Positions 1 through 6,256 of a stretch of DNA of 9,844 nt are shown in pieces. The notes under the pieces are model-generated. The model was not told the DNA's origin. It was given only the letters and a program-made list of their open reading frames with translations, and ran no database searches. The stretch is from UBA9732 sp045116915. GTDB lineage: Bacteria; Spirochaetota; Spirochaetia; Sphaerochaetales; Sphaerochaetaceae. The DNA is taken from assembly GCA_045116915.1 (NCBI GenBank), contig JBGUMQ010000041.1:1-9844 (forward strand), read 5' to 3'. Numbering within the stretch: position 1 is the stretch's first letter; each line of letters starts with the position of its first letter. The position numbers and the translations under genes were made by a program.

Positions 1-424
1 CGGCGAATGCCGCCGGGTCGGAGACGATGCGCTCGCGGGTGTCCGCATCAAGCAGGTTGTAGACGTTGTCGGATACCGATGCGAAAAGCTGCTGTGCATC
101 GATCGAGGTGTTGTCCAGCGAAAGCCCGGCGAACGCCCCGCTCTCCTCCAGTTTCCTGTACAGGAGCAATGCGGCCGAACGTGCGGTGTCGAAGTCCGAG
201 GCGCTGACGAACAGGTTAACACCTGCGTTCTGGCGTTCGGTGAACTCGTTCGCGGCACGGGCAAGGCCGTCGTCTGTGTCGGCCTGTGGGATCATGGATG
301 TGAAGCTTGTGCTCAGACGTACGGGTCTGGCGATGAGCATCACGGCCGCCGCGGCGAAGAGGAGCGCCAGAAGCAGCAGGAAGGCAAGCGGGGAATCAAA
401 GCGACCAGACCGCAAGCTCTTCAT
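1..424 (-). CDS. MMPL/RND-family exporter, N-terminal part (gene continues past left edge)
   Basis: About 141 codons are present, from an ATG at 424-422; the rest lies outside the window. The protein opens with a short basic stretch (MKSLRSGRF), then one hydrophobic segment (about residues 13-33, rich in Leu and Ala). After that comes an extracytoplasmic domain with the features of the predicted-exporter branch of the MMPL/RND superfamily (COG4258-like): a 'TSFTSMIPQAD' stretch just after the first membrane helix, a 'VNLFVSASD' strand, an Ala-rich helix ending in 'LYRKLEESGAF', and 'YNLLDADTRERIVSDP'. Such proteins are believed to move lipid-like products across the inner membrane by proton motive force. 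The start overlaps the end of the LolA-like gene by 29 bases. A GGGAG ribosome-binding site sits about 8 bases upstream, inside that gene, suggesting translational coupling. The family call rests on the N-terminal pattern only, because no later transmembrane block is visible. Confidence 0.72.
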   Translation of the reverse strand, partial: MKSLRSGRFDSPLAFLLLLALLFAAAAVMLIARPVRLSTSFTSMIPQADTDDGLARAANEFTERQNAGVNLFVSASDFDTARSAALLLYRKLEESGAFAGLSLDNTSIDAQQLFASVSDNVYNLLDADTRERIVSDPAAFA

Positions 425-1025
425 CCGTCAGCTCCCTGCTCTCCATGTCGGAGAACTCGTATGTGATCGTGTCGCCTGTGGTCTCGTTCAGAGTCAGGCT
501 CTCGAAGGTATCCGATCCGGTCAGGACCATGCTTCCGATGAACGACGACACAGCCTTGTCCCTGGGCTCGAGCCTGAGGCTCCATGATGTCCCGTCGACC
601 GCAATCCAGGTCCTGAAGGTCTCGCCCATGACGGAGAAATCGGCGCTGAAGACGCATTCCAGCGTGGTGGCTATCTGCGTGTAGACGGGATTCTGCGCCA
701 TGTCCAGGTGCGTCGGCTGTCCGTCGCGTATCTTCTGGATCAGCACGTCCTTTCCGACAGCAAGCACGGACGCGTACGGCTTTTCCGTGTACCACACGAT
801 CCCGTAGCCCGATGCTATCTGTATGCGTCCAGTGGACACGAACGTCCTGGTGCTTCCGCTAACCGTCTTTGTCTGGCGGAAAGAGCCGGAAAAGCTTCCG
901 CCTTCGAAAGCTCCCGATATGAACGACCAGTCGCCCGTGGTGAGGTCGACCTCGGTGTATTCCCCGGAAGCCCAGAGGCCGCATGCGGAAAAAAGGATGA
1001 GAATCAGGACGGCTATCTTGCGCAT
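396..1025 (-). CDS. LolA-like outer-membrane lipid/lipoprotein carrier protein
   Basis: The protein has 209 residues from the ATG at 1025-1023. That start is preferred over an in-frame ATG at 1067 because it has a GAGGGGA ribosome-binding site two bases upstream and begins directly with a signal peptide (MRK, then hydrophobic IAVLILILFSACGLWASG). The mature part matches the LolA fold family: 'GSFRQTKTVSG', 'STGRIQI', 'GYGIVWYTEKPYASVL' and later antiparallel strands ending in 'TYEFSDMESREL'. LolA proteins ferry lipidated cargo through the periplasm. LolA homologues paired with an MMPL exporter and a COG4648 protein are typical of aryl-polyene-type clusters and are thought to carry the cluster product rather than lipoproteins. 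The gene overlaps the upstream membrane protein gene by 13 bases and the downstream exporter gene by 29. Cys15 sits in 'LFSAC', so a relaxed spirochaetal lipobox is possible instead of ordinary signal peptidase I cleavage after 'ASG'. Confidence 0.8.
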   Translation of the reverse strand: MRKIAVLILILFSACGLWASGEYTEVDLTTGDWSFISGAFEGGSFSGSFRQTKTVSGSTRTFVSTGRIQIASGYGIVWYTEKPYASVLAVGKDVLIQKIRDGQPTHLDMAQNPVYTQIATTLECVFSADFSVMGETFRTWIAVDGTSWSLRLEPRDKAVSSFIGSMVLTGSDTFESLTLNETTGDTITYEFSDMESRELTDEELAVWSL

Positions 1026-1951
1026 GCTCCCCTCACAAGGTCGATCACCCTCCTCTTGCCGGGACATGGCAGGAAAGTGAACGCGCTTTCCCCGTATCCC
1101 CGTTCCTTCCAGAGGGAGGCGATGTACGAAGTATACTCCATTGTAGCATCGGAAGACGCGGATGCGCCATCTCCTGAAGCAAGAAGGGAGACGGTGAACT
1201 GCCAGAGGTCGGCCGGATTGCCGGATGCATCATCGGCCTTGTATGATGCGACGGCATCGAAGAGGTCTCCCCAGGTCCTGTTGTCGGGACTTCCGTATAC
1301 GTACTTTGGGCCGTAATATCCGACGATGTAGTCGCGCGGTCTGGCATCGGTCTTCATGGCGTCGAACGTGATGACCCTGTCGGCCCTGCGGTTGGCGAGG
1401 TTGATGACGATGAACTGCGCGGATACCAGGATGCCTGTGACGGCGTAGGATACCACGGTGTTGTAGATGGTCCAGACCTCCAGCGTGCTCCCGAAGCAGA
1501 TGGCGATGTTGATCCCCATGCTTATCAGGATGTGGACGCACCATGCGATGTTGAGCCCCTTGCAGCAGCGTTCAAGCATGCCGCGCGCCGGGTGGACGGC
1601 TATGACGGGGTCGATCATCATCGCGAAGCGCGTGATGATGGGCCTGCCCTTCAGCAGGGGCAAGCCGAACATCACGAGGAACACGAGTGTCATGAATACG
1701 GGATAGAACTTCAGGACCAGCTCGCTGCGGGTGACAAGCACCACCAGGGCGATCACCCCGAGGATCATGGCGGTCCAGTTCTTCTTCCCGTCGCCGCTGA
1801 CGAACGCGAAATACGCCAGGGCTATGACCATCATGCCCAGCGAGACGATGCTTATGGGCAGATGGAACACGACCAGGGCAAGGAAGACGAAGACGGGGTA
1901 CGTGATGACTATGGCCATCAGGAAGACCTTGACCGCACCCCGTATCTTCAT
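1013..1951 (-). CDS. COG4648-type integral membrane protein with C-terminal extension
   Basis: The protein has 312 residues. Residues 1-190 form a polytopic membrane domain with about six hydrophobic segments (about 7-29, 32-51, 60-75, 82-100, 134-153, 159-187). The block 'FYPVFMTLVFLVMFGLPLLK' (82-101), the 'GRPIITRFA' loop, 'NIAWCVHILISMGINIA' (134-150) and 'LEVWTIYNTVVSYAVTGIL' (157-175) match my recollection of the uncharacterised COG4648 family. That family is found beside acyl-carrier, ligase, LolA and MMPL genes in aryl-polyene-type loci; its molecular role is unknown. About 120 residues follow (191-312) that the ordinary family, near 200 residues, lacks. They include 'NRTWGDLFDAVASY' (224-237) and 'DLWQFTVSLLASG' (248-260), which faintly recall the N-terminus of the AMP-dependent ligase usually encoded nearby. 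The start lies one base beyond the stop of the aminopeptidase gene, with AGGG about 8 bases upstream, so translation is probably coupled. Confidence 0.7.
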   Translation of the reverse strand: MKIRGAVKVFLMAIVITYPVFVFLALVVFHLPISIVSLGMMVIALAYFAFVSGDGKKNWTAMILGVIALVVLVTRSELVLKFYPVFMTLVFLVMFGLPLLKGRPIITRFAMMIDPVIAVHPARGMLERCCKGLNIAWCVHILISMGINIAICFGSTLEVWTIYNTVVSYAVTGILVSAQFIVINLANRRADRVITFDAMKTDARPRDYIVGYYGPKYVYGSPDNRTWGDLFDAVASYKADDASGNPADLWQFTVSLLASGDGASASSDATMEYTSYIASLWKERGYGESAFTFLPCPGKRRVIDLVRGACAR

Positions 1952-1952
1952 G

Positions 1953-3242
1953 TCATGCCCTGTAGAATGCCTTCATGCCTTCCGTGAGGTTGAAGGTGTC
2001 CATGGTCCCTGCGGTCTCGTAGGGCGAATGCATCGCGAGCTGCGCCGCTCCGATGTCCACGGTGGGGACCGAGAACTGCGTGGCCGAGATGTTGCCCAGC
2101 GTGCTGCCGCCGGAGACGTTGGAGTTGTTGAAGAACACCTGGTAAGGGATACCGGCATCCTTGAGTATGGCTTTGAGGTACGATCCGCTGTAGGCGTCCG
2201 TGGTGTACTTCTGGTTTCCCGCGTACTTGATCAGGACTCCTCCGTTGACCAGCGGCCTGTTGGTCGGGTCGCACTTCTCCGGATAGTTCGGATGCATGGC
2301 GTGCCCGTTGTCGGCGCTGAGCATGAAGCTTCCGGCCTCCAGGGCGCACCTGAAGTCGAAATCCCATCCCATGGCGCATCCGATCCTGTGGGTGACCTGT
2401 CTGAGGAAATCGCTGTCGGCTCCCTGCTTGGAAGAACTTCCGACCTCCTCGTTGTCGAAAAGGGCCACCATCTGGATCTTCGACGATGCCGAATCCTCGC
2501 ATGTCACGAAGGCCTTCAGGGCGCTGAACGCGCACTGCAGGTCGTCAATCTTCGGGCAGGAGAAGAACTCGTCATCAAGGCCCCAGATCGAGCCTCCCAT
2601 CCTGTTGGTCAGGTAGAGCTCCGTGTCCAGGATGCTCTCCTCATCCACTTCCAGGAGTTCGGCGACCAGGGAGCGTACGGCTCCTGTCTGCTTCCCTATG
2701 GCCAGTACGGGGAGCATGTCTTTCTGGACCTTGTATTCGAAGCCCTTGTTGGCCTCCCTGTTCTGATGGATGCAGAGATTGACTATCTGGCACAGATCCT
2801 TGTCGAAACTCACGAGTCTCTCGGAAATCCGGCCATCGTTCTCTCTGACGAATGCACGGCCGGCAAGCGACAGCGGTCTGTCGAACCACGGGGCCATGAG
2901 CATTCCGCCGTAGGCCTCCACGTTCAGCGTGGTGTATGCGTCTCCGGTGGATATCTCCGGATTCTCCTTGAGCTTGAACGACGGGCTGTCGGTGTGCGCG
3001 GCGACTATGGAATACCCGGTGGGCTTTCCTTCCGGCATGCGGAACGCGATCAGGGACGAGCTGTTGCGCGTGACGAAATAGCAGTTGCCGGCCTCGATTG
3101 CGAATGTCCCCTTCTCATCCAGACGGATGGCCCCCGCGTTCTCCAGCATGGTCGCGGCGTTGGCCGCGACGTGGAAGCATGATGGGCTGTCCTGGATGAA
3201 ATCCATCAACTCGAGCGTTGATTCGATGTACTTCTGATCCAT
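1953..3242 (-). CDS. apeB: M18-family zinc aminopeptidase (aspartyl aminopeptidase type)
   Basis: The 429-residue cytosolic metallopeptidase removes N-terminal residues (often acidic ones in this family) from peptides. The length is normal for M18. The dinuclear zinc site is visible in order: 'AAHTDSP' with His83 and the nearby catalytic Asp85, 'KIDDLQ' with Asp233, 'FDNEEVGS' with Glu265/Glu266 (one being the general base), 'SADNGHAMHPN' with Asp311, and 'LAMHSPYETAG' with His405. The helical lid region and the 'GGSTLGNISA' segment (378-387) are also typical. There is no signal peptide. The ATG at 3242 has an AGAGG site about 5 bases upstream and lies 12 bases after the alaS stop, so the two genes are very probably co-transcribed. 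The gene ends one base before the membrane protein gene. The symbol apeB is the usual M18 name and has nothing to do with aryl-polyene 'ape' genes. Confidence 0.93.
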   Translation of the reverse strand: MDQKYIESTLELMDFIQDSPSCFHVAANAATMLENAGAIRLDEKGTFAIEAGNCYFVTRNSSSLIAFRMPEGKPTGYSIVAAHTDSPSFKLKENPEISTGDAYTTLNVEAYGGMLMAPWFDRPLSLAGRAFVRENDGRISERLVSFDKDLCQIVNLCIHQNREANKGFEYKVQKDMLPVLAIGKQTGAVRSLVAELLEVDEESILDTELYLTNRMGGSIWGLDDEFFSCPKIDDLQCAFSALKAFVTCEDSASSKIQMVALFDNEEVGSSSKQGADSDFLRQVTHRIGCAMGWDFDFRCALEAGSFMLSADNGHAMHPNYPEKCDPTNRPLVNGGVLIKYAGNQKYTTDAYSGSYLKAILKDAGIPYQVFFNNSNVSGGSTLGNISATQFSVPTVDIGAAQLAMHSPYETAGTMDTFNLTEGMKAFYRA

Positions 3243-3254
3243 GTGGCCTCTGTG

Positions 3255-5048
3255 TTATTTCTCAAGGACTGCCTTGATTCTTCTGACTCCTGCGGAGGAG
3301 CTCTCCTCCTTCAGGATGTGGAAGTGTCCCATGTCGCCGGTGTGGGTGACATGCGGTCCGGCACAGACTTCCTTGGAGAAGTCGCCGATGGAATACACCG
3401 TGACCTGCTCGCCGTACTTGCTGGAGAAGAACGCGATGGCGCCGTTCTTCACGGCCTCCTCCGGGCTCATCGTCTCGACCGTGACCTTGAGGTCCTTTCC
3501 GATCTGCTCGTTCACGATGTCCTCGACCTGCTTTATCTGCTCCGGGGTCATCTTCTCGTGGTATGTGAAGTCGAACCTCAGCCTTTCGGGTGTGATGTTG
3601 GAACCCTTCTGTCCGACCTCGTTGCCCAGGACCTGCCTGAGTGCGGCCTGCAGCATGTGGGTAGCCGTATGCAGTGCGGTGGTCTCCTCGCTGTGGTCGC
3701 CCAGTCCGCTCTTGAAGTCTCCGGCCATGGCCGTCCTCGAAAGCTCCTGGTGCTTGGCGAAAGCCTCCTGGAAACCCTTGACGTCGACTGTGAAGCCCTT
3801 CTCCGCCGCGAGCTCCTGCGTGAGTTCGATCGGGAAGCCGTATGTGTCGTAGAGCTTGAAGGCCGAACCGCCGGCGATCTCCTTGACGCCCTGCTTCTCC
3901 AGGAAGAACGTCATCTTGTCGAACTGCTTCTCGCCCTTCTCCAGGGTCTCCGAGAACTTGTTCTCCTCAGCCGTGAGCTCGCTGTACACCCTGTCCTTGT
4001 TCTGGATCAGCTCCGGATACGGCTCACCGTACAGGTCGATGACGACCTCCGCGACCTTGGCGAGGAACGCACCCTCGATTCCCAGGTGCTTCCCGTTCCT
4101 GACGGCACGCCTGATCAGCCTTCTGAGGATGTAGCCCTGTCCGACGTTGGACGGGGAGACTCCCCTCTGGTCGCCCAGGATGAAGGTGCTGGTCCTGATG
4201 TGGTCGGCGATGATGCGCATGGAGACATCGGTCTTCTCGTCCTGTCCGTATGTAACGCCGGCGAGCTCGCCGATCTTTTTGAGGATGGGTTGCATGACCT
4301 CGGTCTCGTAGACGCTCTTCTTGCCCTGGAGGATGGCGATGGTGCGCTCGATTCCCATTCCGGTGTCGATGCACTTGCGCTCCATCTCGACGAACTTGCC
4401 TTCCTTGGTCTTCTGGTAGCCCATCAGGACGTCGTTCCAGACCTCGAAATACTTGCCGCAGCCGCAGCCGGGCTTGCAGTCGGGTCCGCATGCCGGGCGA
4501 CCGGTGTCGATGAACATCTCGGTGTCGGGTCCGCAGGGTCCCGTCTCTCCGGCCGGTCCCCACCAGTTGTCCGAACGGGGCATGAAGTGGATCCTCTCAT
4601 ATGGGATGCCGCACTTGTGCCAGATCTCCGCGCTCTCCTCGTCGCGCGGGATTCCCGGCTCGCCCTCAAAGACGGTGACGGAGAGCTTTTCCGGGTCTAT
4701 TCCCAGTTCCTTCGTCAGGAACTCGTAACTCCAGGGGATCATCTCCTTCTTGAAGTAGTCTCCCAGGGACCAGTTGCCGAGCATCTCGAAGCATGTGAGA
4801 TGGTGCGGGTCGCCGACGCTGTCGATGTCGCCCGTGCGGATGCACTTCTGGTAGTCGGTGAGCCTCTTCCCTGCAGGATGGGGCTGGCCCAGGATGTAGG
4901 GTACAAGAGGATGCATGCCGGCTGTCGTGAACAAGACAGTCGGGTCGTTCTCAGGGATGACCGAGGCGCCGCTTATCTGGACGTGGCCCTTGGATACGAA
5001 GAAGTCGATGAATTTCTTTCTGAGTTCATTTGCTGTAAGTGGTTTCAT
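3255..5048 (-). CDS. alaS: Alanine--tRNA ligase, short form lacking C-Ala domain
   Basis: This cytosolic class II synthetase charges tRNA-Ala and edits mischarged Ser/Gly. Its 597 residues comprise the catalytic core (about 1-250, with motif 1 around 'FIDFFVSKGH', motif 2 near 'CFEMLGNWSLGDYF' at 86-99, and 'DTGMGIERTIAIL' at 228-240), the tRNA-recognition helices (about 250-440), and the editing domain. In the editing domain the metal-binding pairs HxxxH (His460/His464) and CxxxH (Cys562/His566) are intact. The protein ends in 'SAGVRRIKAVLEK', exactly where the editing domain ends, so the oligomerisation/C-Ala (DHHA1-like) domain of most bacterial AlaRS is missing. I recall this short architecture from spirochaetes, so it is probably natural rather than a truncation. 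A Cys-rich loop (Cys187, 191, 195, 197) precedes 'KYFEVWNDVLM'. The start matches the conserved N-terminus. A strong promoter lies directly upstream and the aminopeptidase gene follows after 12 bases. Confidence 0.97.
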   Translation of the reverse strand: MKPLTANELRKKFIDFFVSKGHVQISGASVIPENDPTVLFTTAGMHPLVPYILGQPHPAGKRLTDYQKCIRTGDIDSVGDPHHLTCFEMLGNWSLGDYFKKEMIPWSYEFLTKELGIDPEKLSVTVFEGEPGIPRDEESAEIWHKCGIPYERIHFMPRSDNWWGPAGETGPCGPDTEMFIDTGRPACGPDCKPGCGCGKYFEVWNDVLMGYQKTKEGKFVEMERKCIDTGMGIERTIAILQGKKSVYETEVMQPILKKIGELAGVTYGQDEKTDVSMRIIADHIRTSTFILGDQRGVSPSNVGQGYILRRLIRRAVRNGKHLGIEGAFLAKVAEVVIDLYGEPYPELIQNKDRVYSELTAEENKFSETLEKGEKQFDKMTFFLEKQGVKEIAGGSAFKLYDTYGFPIELTQELAAEKGFTVDVKGFQEAFAKHQELSRTAMAGDFKSGLGDHSEETTALHTATHMLQAALRQVLGNEVGQKGSNITPERLRFDFTYHEKMTPEQIKQVEDIVNEQIGKDLKVTVETMSPEEAVKNGAIAFFSSKYGEQVTVYSIGDFSKEVCAGPHVTHTGDMGHFHILKEESSSAGVRRIKAVLEK

Positions 5049-5058
5049 AACGCCCTAG

Positions 5059-5087
5059 ATATTAACTATAAGGAGTGGTTCAGTCAA
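5059..5087 (-). promoter_or_regulatory. Sigma70-type promoter for alaS
   Basis: Read on the minus strand, TTGACT (5087-5082) is followed by a 17-base spacer and TAATAT (5064-5059), a near-consensus -35/-10 pair. Only 10 bases separate the -10 box from the alaS ATG. Transcription would start about 3-5 bases before the start codon, giving a nearly leaderless mRNA with no room for a full ribosome-binding site. The promoter lies in the 75-base gap after the DprA-like gene. Confidence 0.65.
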
Positions 5088-5123
5088 TAACGGGCAGTGC
5101 GGAGCGTCTGTCCGGAGCAAAGT

Positions 5124-6038
5124 TCAGAACAAGGTCGGCTGGAGGTCTTCCGCCTTCTTCCTCACGCTTGTCCGTGTCACCTGCAGCGCCTTCTTCACCT
5201 GTGTCCCGGCGTTGTGGCTCTGGTTTATGACAACGGGGTCCCTGAACCTGCGGGGCCAAAGGAAGGTCCTGTTGTCGTATGTCTCGCGCAGGATGAAGAT
5301 CTTCTTGCCCTGCTTCTCGCTGTACTGGGCCTGCTTCACTGCGCCGCCTCCGTCCCTGCTCTCCACGACGAAGCTCCCCATGGAGATCTGGCTCATCAGG
5401 AGGTTGCGCTGCATGAAGAAATACTGCTGGACCTTGCGGCTTGGTGCGAACTGCGATACAAGCAGCCCGTGCAGGGCGACCAGCTCCTGAAGCCTGTCGT
5501 GCTTGGGCGGGTATGATTCGCAAACAGAGGTCCCGATCACGCCTATCGTGTTGAAATCCTTGGCCAAGGCCTCGATATGGGCCACTCCGTCTATTCCCAT
5601 GGCAAGTCCGCTCACTATGGTGAAACCGTTCTCACCAAGAGAGTCCACGACCTCGCGGGCCAGCGTCATGCCGCGGTTGGACGGGTTTCTGGTCCCCACC
5701 ACGCTTATGCCGCGGGACTGGAGGAGCTCTGCATTCCCCTGGAGATAGAGGAACGGAACACCCGTCACGCCGTCGGGCCAGAAGGGGCTTGTCTCGTCGA
5801 TTATCCTTGTCCTGTCGTCCAGGAGCTCGAAGGCCTGGCGGCAACGGTAGTATGCCTCGTTGACCGCCTCCTTGCGGACACCCATGACATCGGAGTAGAC
5901 ATTTATGTTGAAGGGAAGCTCCTCCCTCGTGTCGCACTCGTTCGAGATCTGCAGGAACTGGTCCCAGCAGTGGCTGTCCGCCTTCTGCAGGACACGCACC
6001 ACCGTCTCGTAATTGAGCGCCCTCTGATAGTTCTCCAT
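5124..6038 (-). CDS. DprA/Smf-like Rossmann-fold DNA-processing protein
   Basis: The protein has 304 residues from the ATG at 6038-6036; an in-frame ATG at 6047 would add three. After an unassigned N-terminal part of about 100 residues comes a DprA-like Rossmann domain: 'ISVVGTRNPSNRG', 'TIVSGLAMGIDGVAHIEAL', 'TIGVIGTSVCESYPP', 'LLVSQFAP', 'FFMQRNLLMSQISMGSFVVES' and 'GGGAVKQAQYSEKQGKKIFIL'. DprA binds single-stranded DNA and loads RecA during natural transformation, and related proteins also occur outside competence. This copy is divergent. Canonical DprA usually has 'RRNR.I.GLS' and an 'SGSL.TA' motif where this one has 'QRNLLMSQIS' and 'GGAVKQA', and no clear C-terminal winged-helix domain follows; the protein ends in about 50 residues closing with 'DLQPTLF'. 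The ORF could run back to 6188, but that would cross the tRNA-Phe gene in antisense. Neither ATG has a strong ribosome-binding site. It heads the alaS-containing gene string, 75 bases upstream of alaS. Confidence 0.8.
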   Translation of the reverse strand: MENYQRALNYETVVRVLQKADSHCWDQFLQISNECDTREELPFNINVYSDVMGVRKEAVNEAYYRCRQAFELLDDRTRIIDETSPFWPDGVTGVPFLYLQGNAELLQSRGISVVGTRNPSNRGMTLAREVVDSLGENGFTIVSGLAMGIDGVAHIEALAKDFNTIGVIGTSVCESYPPKHDRLQELVALHGLLVSQFAPSRKVQQYFFMQRNLLMSQISMGSFVVESRDGGGAVKQAQYSEKQGKKIFILRETYDNRTFLWPRRFRDPVVINQSHNAGTQVKKALQVTRTSVRKKAEDLQPTLF

Positions 6039-6090
6039 GACACCCATTGTACACTGTTTTCCCGATTTCCGACATTTCATTTTACGGTAC

Positions 6091-6119
6091 TTGACAGCGA
6101 TCGCGCTTTGGGTTATACA
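6091..6119 (+). promoter_or_regulatory. Sigma70-type promoter for tRNA-Phe
   Basis: A perfect -35 box TTGACA (6091-6096), a 17-base spacer and a -10 box TATACA (6114-6119) precede the tRNA. The predicted transcription start, about 6125-6127, leaves a 5' leader of only about 4-6 bases before the mature tRNA end at 6131. Confidence 0.8.
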
Positions 6120-6130
6120 TAATCCTGCAC

Positions 6131-6203
6131 GCCGTTTTAGCTCAGTTGGTAGAGCAAGGGACTGAAAATCCCTGTGTCCCTGGTTCAATTCCTGGAGACG
6201 GCA
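6131..6203 (+). tRNA. tRNA-Phe, anticodon GAA
   Basis: A 73-base cloverleaf folds by eye. The acceptor stem is GCCGTTT with AGACGGC (one T-G wobble), followed by discriminator A at 6203. The D stem is GCTC/GAGC. The anticodon stem is AGGGA/TCCCT around loop CTGAAAA with anticodon GAA. The variable loop GTGTC has five bases, and the T loop is TTCAATT. The 3' CCA is not encoded (the next bases are CTA), so it must be added by a nucleotidyltransferase. The T stem CCTGG/CCTGG has a T-T mismatch in its middle pair (51-63), which is unusual. The gene has its own promoter upstream and a terminator starting three bases after its end. Confidence 0.97.
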
Positions 6204-6205
6204 CT

Positions 6206-6236
6206 AAGGCAGCTAGAGATAGCTGCCTTTTCTTTT
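6206..6236 (+). terminator. Rho-independent terminator of tRNA-Phe
   Basis: A perfect 10-bp inverted repeat, AAGGCAGCTA (6206-6215) and TAGCTGCCTT (6220-6229), surrounds a GAGA (GNRA-type) tetraloop. It is followed by a T-rich tail (TTCTTTT). It begins three bases after the mature tRNA end and finishes about 20 bases before the cyclo-ligase start codon. Confidence 0.9.
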
Positions 6237-6240
6237 CTGG

Positions 6241-6247
6241 AAAGGGG
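6241..6247 (+). promoter_or_regulatory. Ribosome-binding site selecting a GTG start
   Basis: AAAGGGG lies 9 bases before the GTG at 6257. It is the only good ribosome-binding site in the short space after the tRNA terminator. It decides the start of the cyclo-ligase against an in-frame ATG at 6146, which lies inside the tRNA gene. Confidence 0.6.
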
Positions 6248-6256
6248 ATCGCCACG

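Noticed and set aside
1026..1067. Longer start for the LolA-like gene at 1067.
   Set aside because: It would place 14 charged residues before the signal peptide, while the ATG at 1025 has a strong ribosome-binding site right upstream.
1731..3182. A 483-codon plus-strand open frame opposite the M18 aminopeptidase gene.
   Set aside because: It has low-complexity composition and no motif, while the opposite strand carries all M18 zinc ligands.
3243..5090. A 615-codon plus-strand open frame exactly opposite alaS.
   Set aside because: It mirrors alaS, is extremely rich in Leu, Val, Asp and Glu with no recognisable domain, and arises from the GC-rich codon use of the real gene.
6046..6051. Possible -10 box TACAAT on the minus strand for the DprA-like gene.
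   Set aside because: No acceptable -35 box lies 16-18 bases upstream and the box overlaps the first candidate ATG. It would imply a leaderless start at 6038 but is too weak to annotate.
6039..6188. Upstream extension of the DprA-like frame to a start at 6188.
   Set aside because: It would run antisense through the tRNA-Phe gene and its promoter. The added residues look non-protein-like, and ATGs at 6047 and 6038 give the natural start.
6146..6256. ATG start for the cyclo-ligase at 6146 (227 residues).
   Set aside because: The first 37 codons would be tRNA and terminator sequence. The GTG at 6257 with AAAGGGG gives the family-typical 190 residues.
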